Of a DNA stretch of 55,281 nucleotides, positions 54,591-55,281 are shown piece after piece (the first letter of the stretch is position 1; every line of letters starts with the position of its first letter). Under the pieces are notes generated by a model, which was given only the letters and a program-made list of their open reading frames with translations, had not been told where the DNA came from and did not search any database. Origin of the DNA: CAIOTO01 sp040389165 (GTDB lineage: Bacteria > Pseudomonadota > Alphaproteobacteria > Paracaedibacterales > CAIOTO01); assembly GCA_040389165.1 (NCBI GenBank), contig JAZKAK010000008.1, positions 1 to 55,281 on the forward strand. The letters run 5' to 3'. The position numbers were made by a program, and so were the translations under genes.

Positions 54591-55281
54591 TTAGCTTTTG
54601 TTCGACGCAAGATATTTTGCCACAAGAAACATCGTTACAGGAATTGCTTTTAAGTAAACTGAATGTAAGGTGGACAATAATGGCAGATAATCCTGAATTG
54701 ATATAATTGTTGGTAATTGCGGTAAATAACTATGCGATAATCTTAGACTATTTTCTCGCTCTAATAATGGTTCATAATAATTAATCTCAAATTCTGGTTG
54801 CACTCTTTTAAAATCAAAAGTGTTTTGTGTATTGTCACCAGGACTGCTTTGCATGCTCACACGCTTAAATGGAAGCAAATTTCGCGCATAAATCTGATTT
54901 ATGCCTAACGAAATATTTTTCACTTCTTCGTATATATGCTTATACCCAAAACCCTTTTTTGATTCTCTTTTTTGCAGTCTGTTCCGAACCATATCAATAT
55001 GTATATATCGCTCGCTTGGAAAAAAATAGAGTTCTTTATGTTGCATCATTTGAAATTTTTGATAAATGGCATATCCATCATCACAGGACACTACATGGTC
55101 CCTTTTGGAATGAAGAATTATAATTGGAATTGTTGTTGGTATTTTTTCGAGAACATCGATTGTCTGAATGCCGGTCGTATTATAGTGTGGGAACTTTGTC
55201 ATGTGCGCGAGAGCAGAAATCCAATGGTAACTACCAAGGTCACCTTTAAAATCTAAAAAAATGTTGAAATTCCCCCATATT
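54591..55281 (-). CDS. Alpha/beta-hydrolase-like protein, 5' end beyond the window
   Basis: The frame is open to the window edge, so the start lies beyond 55281. It codes for more than 200 residues. PTTIPIIILHSKRDHVVSCDDGYAIYQKF has the look of the Asp-containing strand of alpha/beta hydrolases, and ELYFFPSERYIHIDMVR would bring the catalytic His. Preceding codons before the first Met (LDFKGDLGSYHWISALAHM) are also open and in frame, so the Met at 55202 is internal. The last 110 residues have no recognisable family. Function unknown. Confidence 0.55.
   Translation of the reverse strand, partial: IWGNFNIFLDFKGDLGSYHWISALAHMTKFPHYNTTGIQTIDVLEKIPTTIPIIILHSKRDHVVSCDDGYAIYQKFQMMQHKELYFFPSERYIHIDMVRNRLQKRESKKGFGYKHIYEEVKNISLGINQIYARNLLPFKRVSMQSSPGDNTQNTFDFKRVQPEFEINYYEPLLERENSLRLSHSYLPQLPTIISIQDYLPLLSTLHSVYLKAIPVTMFLVAKYLASNKS

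Overview
This is a 55-kb stretch of an AT-rich alphaproteobacterial chromosome. The gene content suggests a host-associated or intracellular lineage, and Holosporales-like is my best guess. The supporting features are a class I (archaeal-type) lysyl-tRNA synthetase, an Mg-type HemB, a complete isc iron-sulfur operon with two consecutive cysteine desulfurases, a TamA-type Omp85 protein and a large lectin-like autotransporter. The lineage is inferred from these genes; there is no rRNA in the window. Two runs of ten N (1266-1275 and 18705-18714) show that the sequence comes from a scaffolded draft.

Layout. 1-7100 (mostly minus strand): tRNA-Leu, the ATPase MlaF of phospholipid transport, the outer-membrane assembly factor TamA, enoyl-ACP reductase FabI, an orphan MotA/TolQ/ExbB channel protein, the fluoride channel CrcB and a CpoB/YbgF-like periplasmic TPR protein. 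7247-8545: a stand-alone tyrosine recombinase. 8677-12199: the conserved rpmH-rnpA-yidD-yidC-engB block. 12307-16167: a glycosyltransferase-like gene broken by an in-frame stop, an rRNA pseudouridine synthase, a PuuD-like amidotransferase, a small lipoprotein, tRNA-Val, HU and LipB. 16390-23422: a GspE/PilB ATPase, a DUF2975/XRE regulator pair, tRNA-Ala, an MsbA-like ABC exporter, a PhaB/FabG reductase and an MFS transporter. 23485-29585: class I aldolase, WaaA, tRNA-Ser, GmhA, a probable gene remnant, Lpd and MiaA. 29768-35164: the lectin autotransporter, a GNAT acetyltransferase and a sodium:solute symporter. 35355-42200 (plus strand): xseB-hemB, lysK and dnaG-rpoD. 42544-49039 (minus strand): iscR-nifS-iscS-iscU-iscA-hscB-hscA-fdx-iscX. 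49276-55281: a hydrolase, a MITE-like palindrome, a secreted protein of unknown function, an amino-acid permease, a DMT transporter and a truncated hydrolase.

How the genes work together. Several genes build or maintain the Gram-negative envelope (MlaF, TamA, FabI, YidC/YidD, WaaA, GmhA, CpoB, MsbA-like). The isc operon has a clear promoter (TTGACT, 17 bp, TATTTT) overlapped by an IscR-type palindrome, so feedback by IscR can be read from the sequence. Most of the window is ordinary core genome. The accessory signals are the lectin autotransporter, the secreted protein at 50523, the broken GYWLWKP-type gene, the recombinase with its adjoining perfect palindrome, and a set of REP/MITE-like palindromes in intergenic spaces. 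I did not find a CRISPR array, a prophage or a recognisable new defence system.
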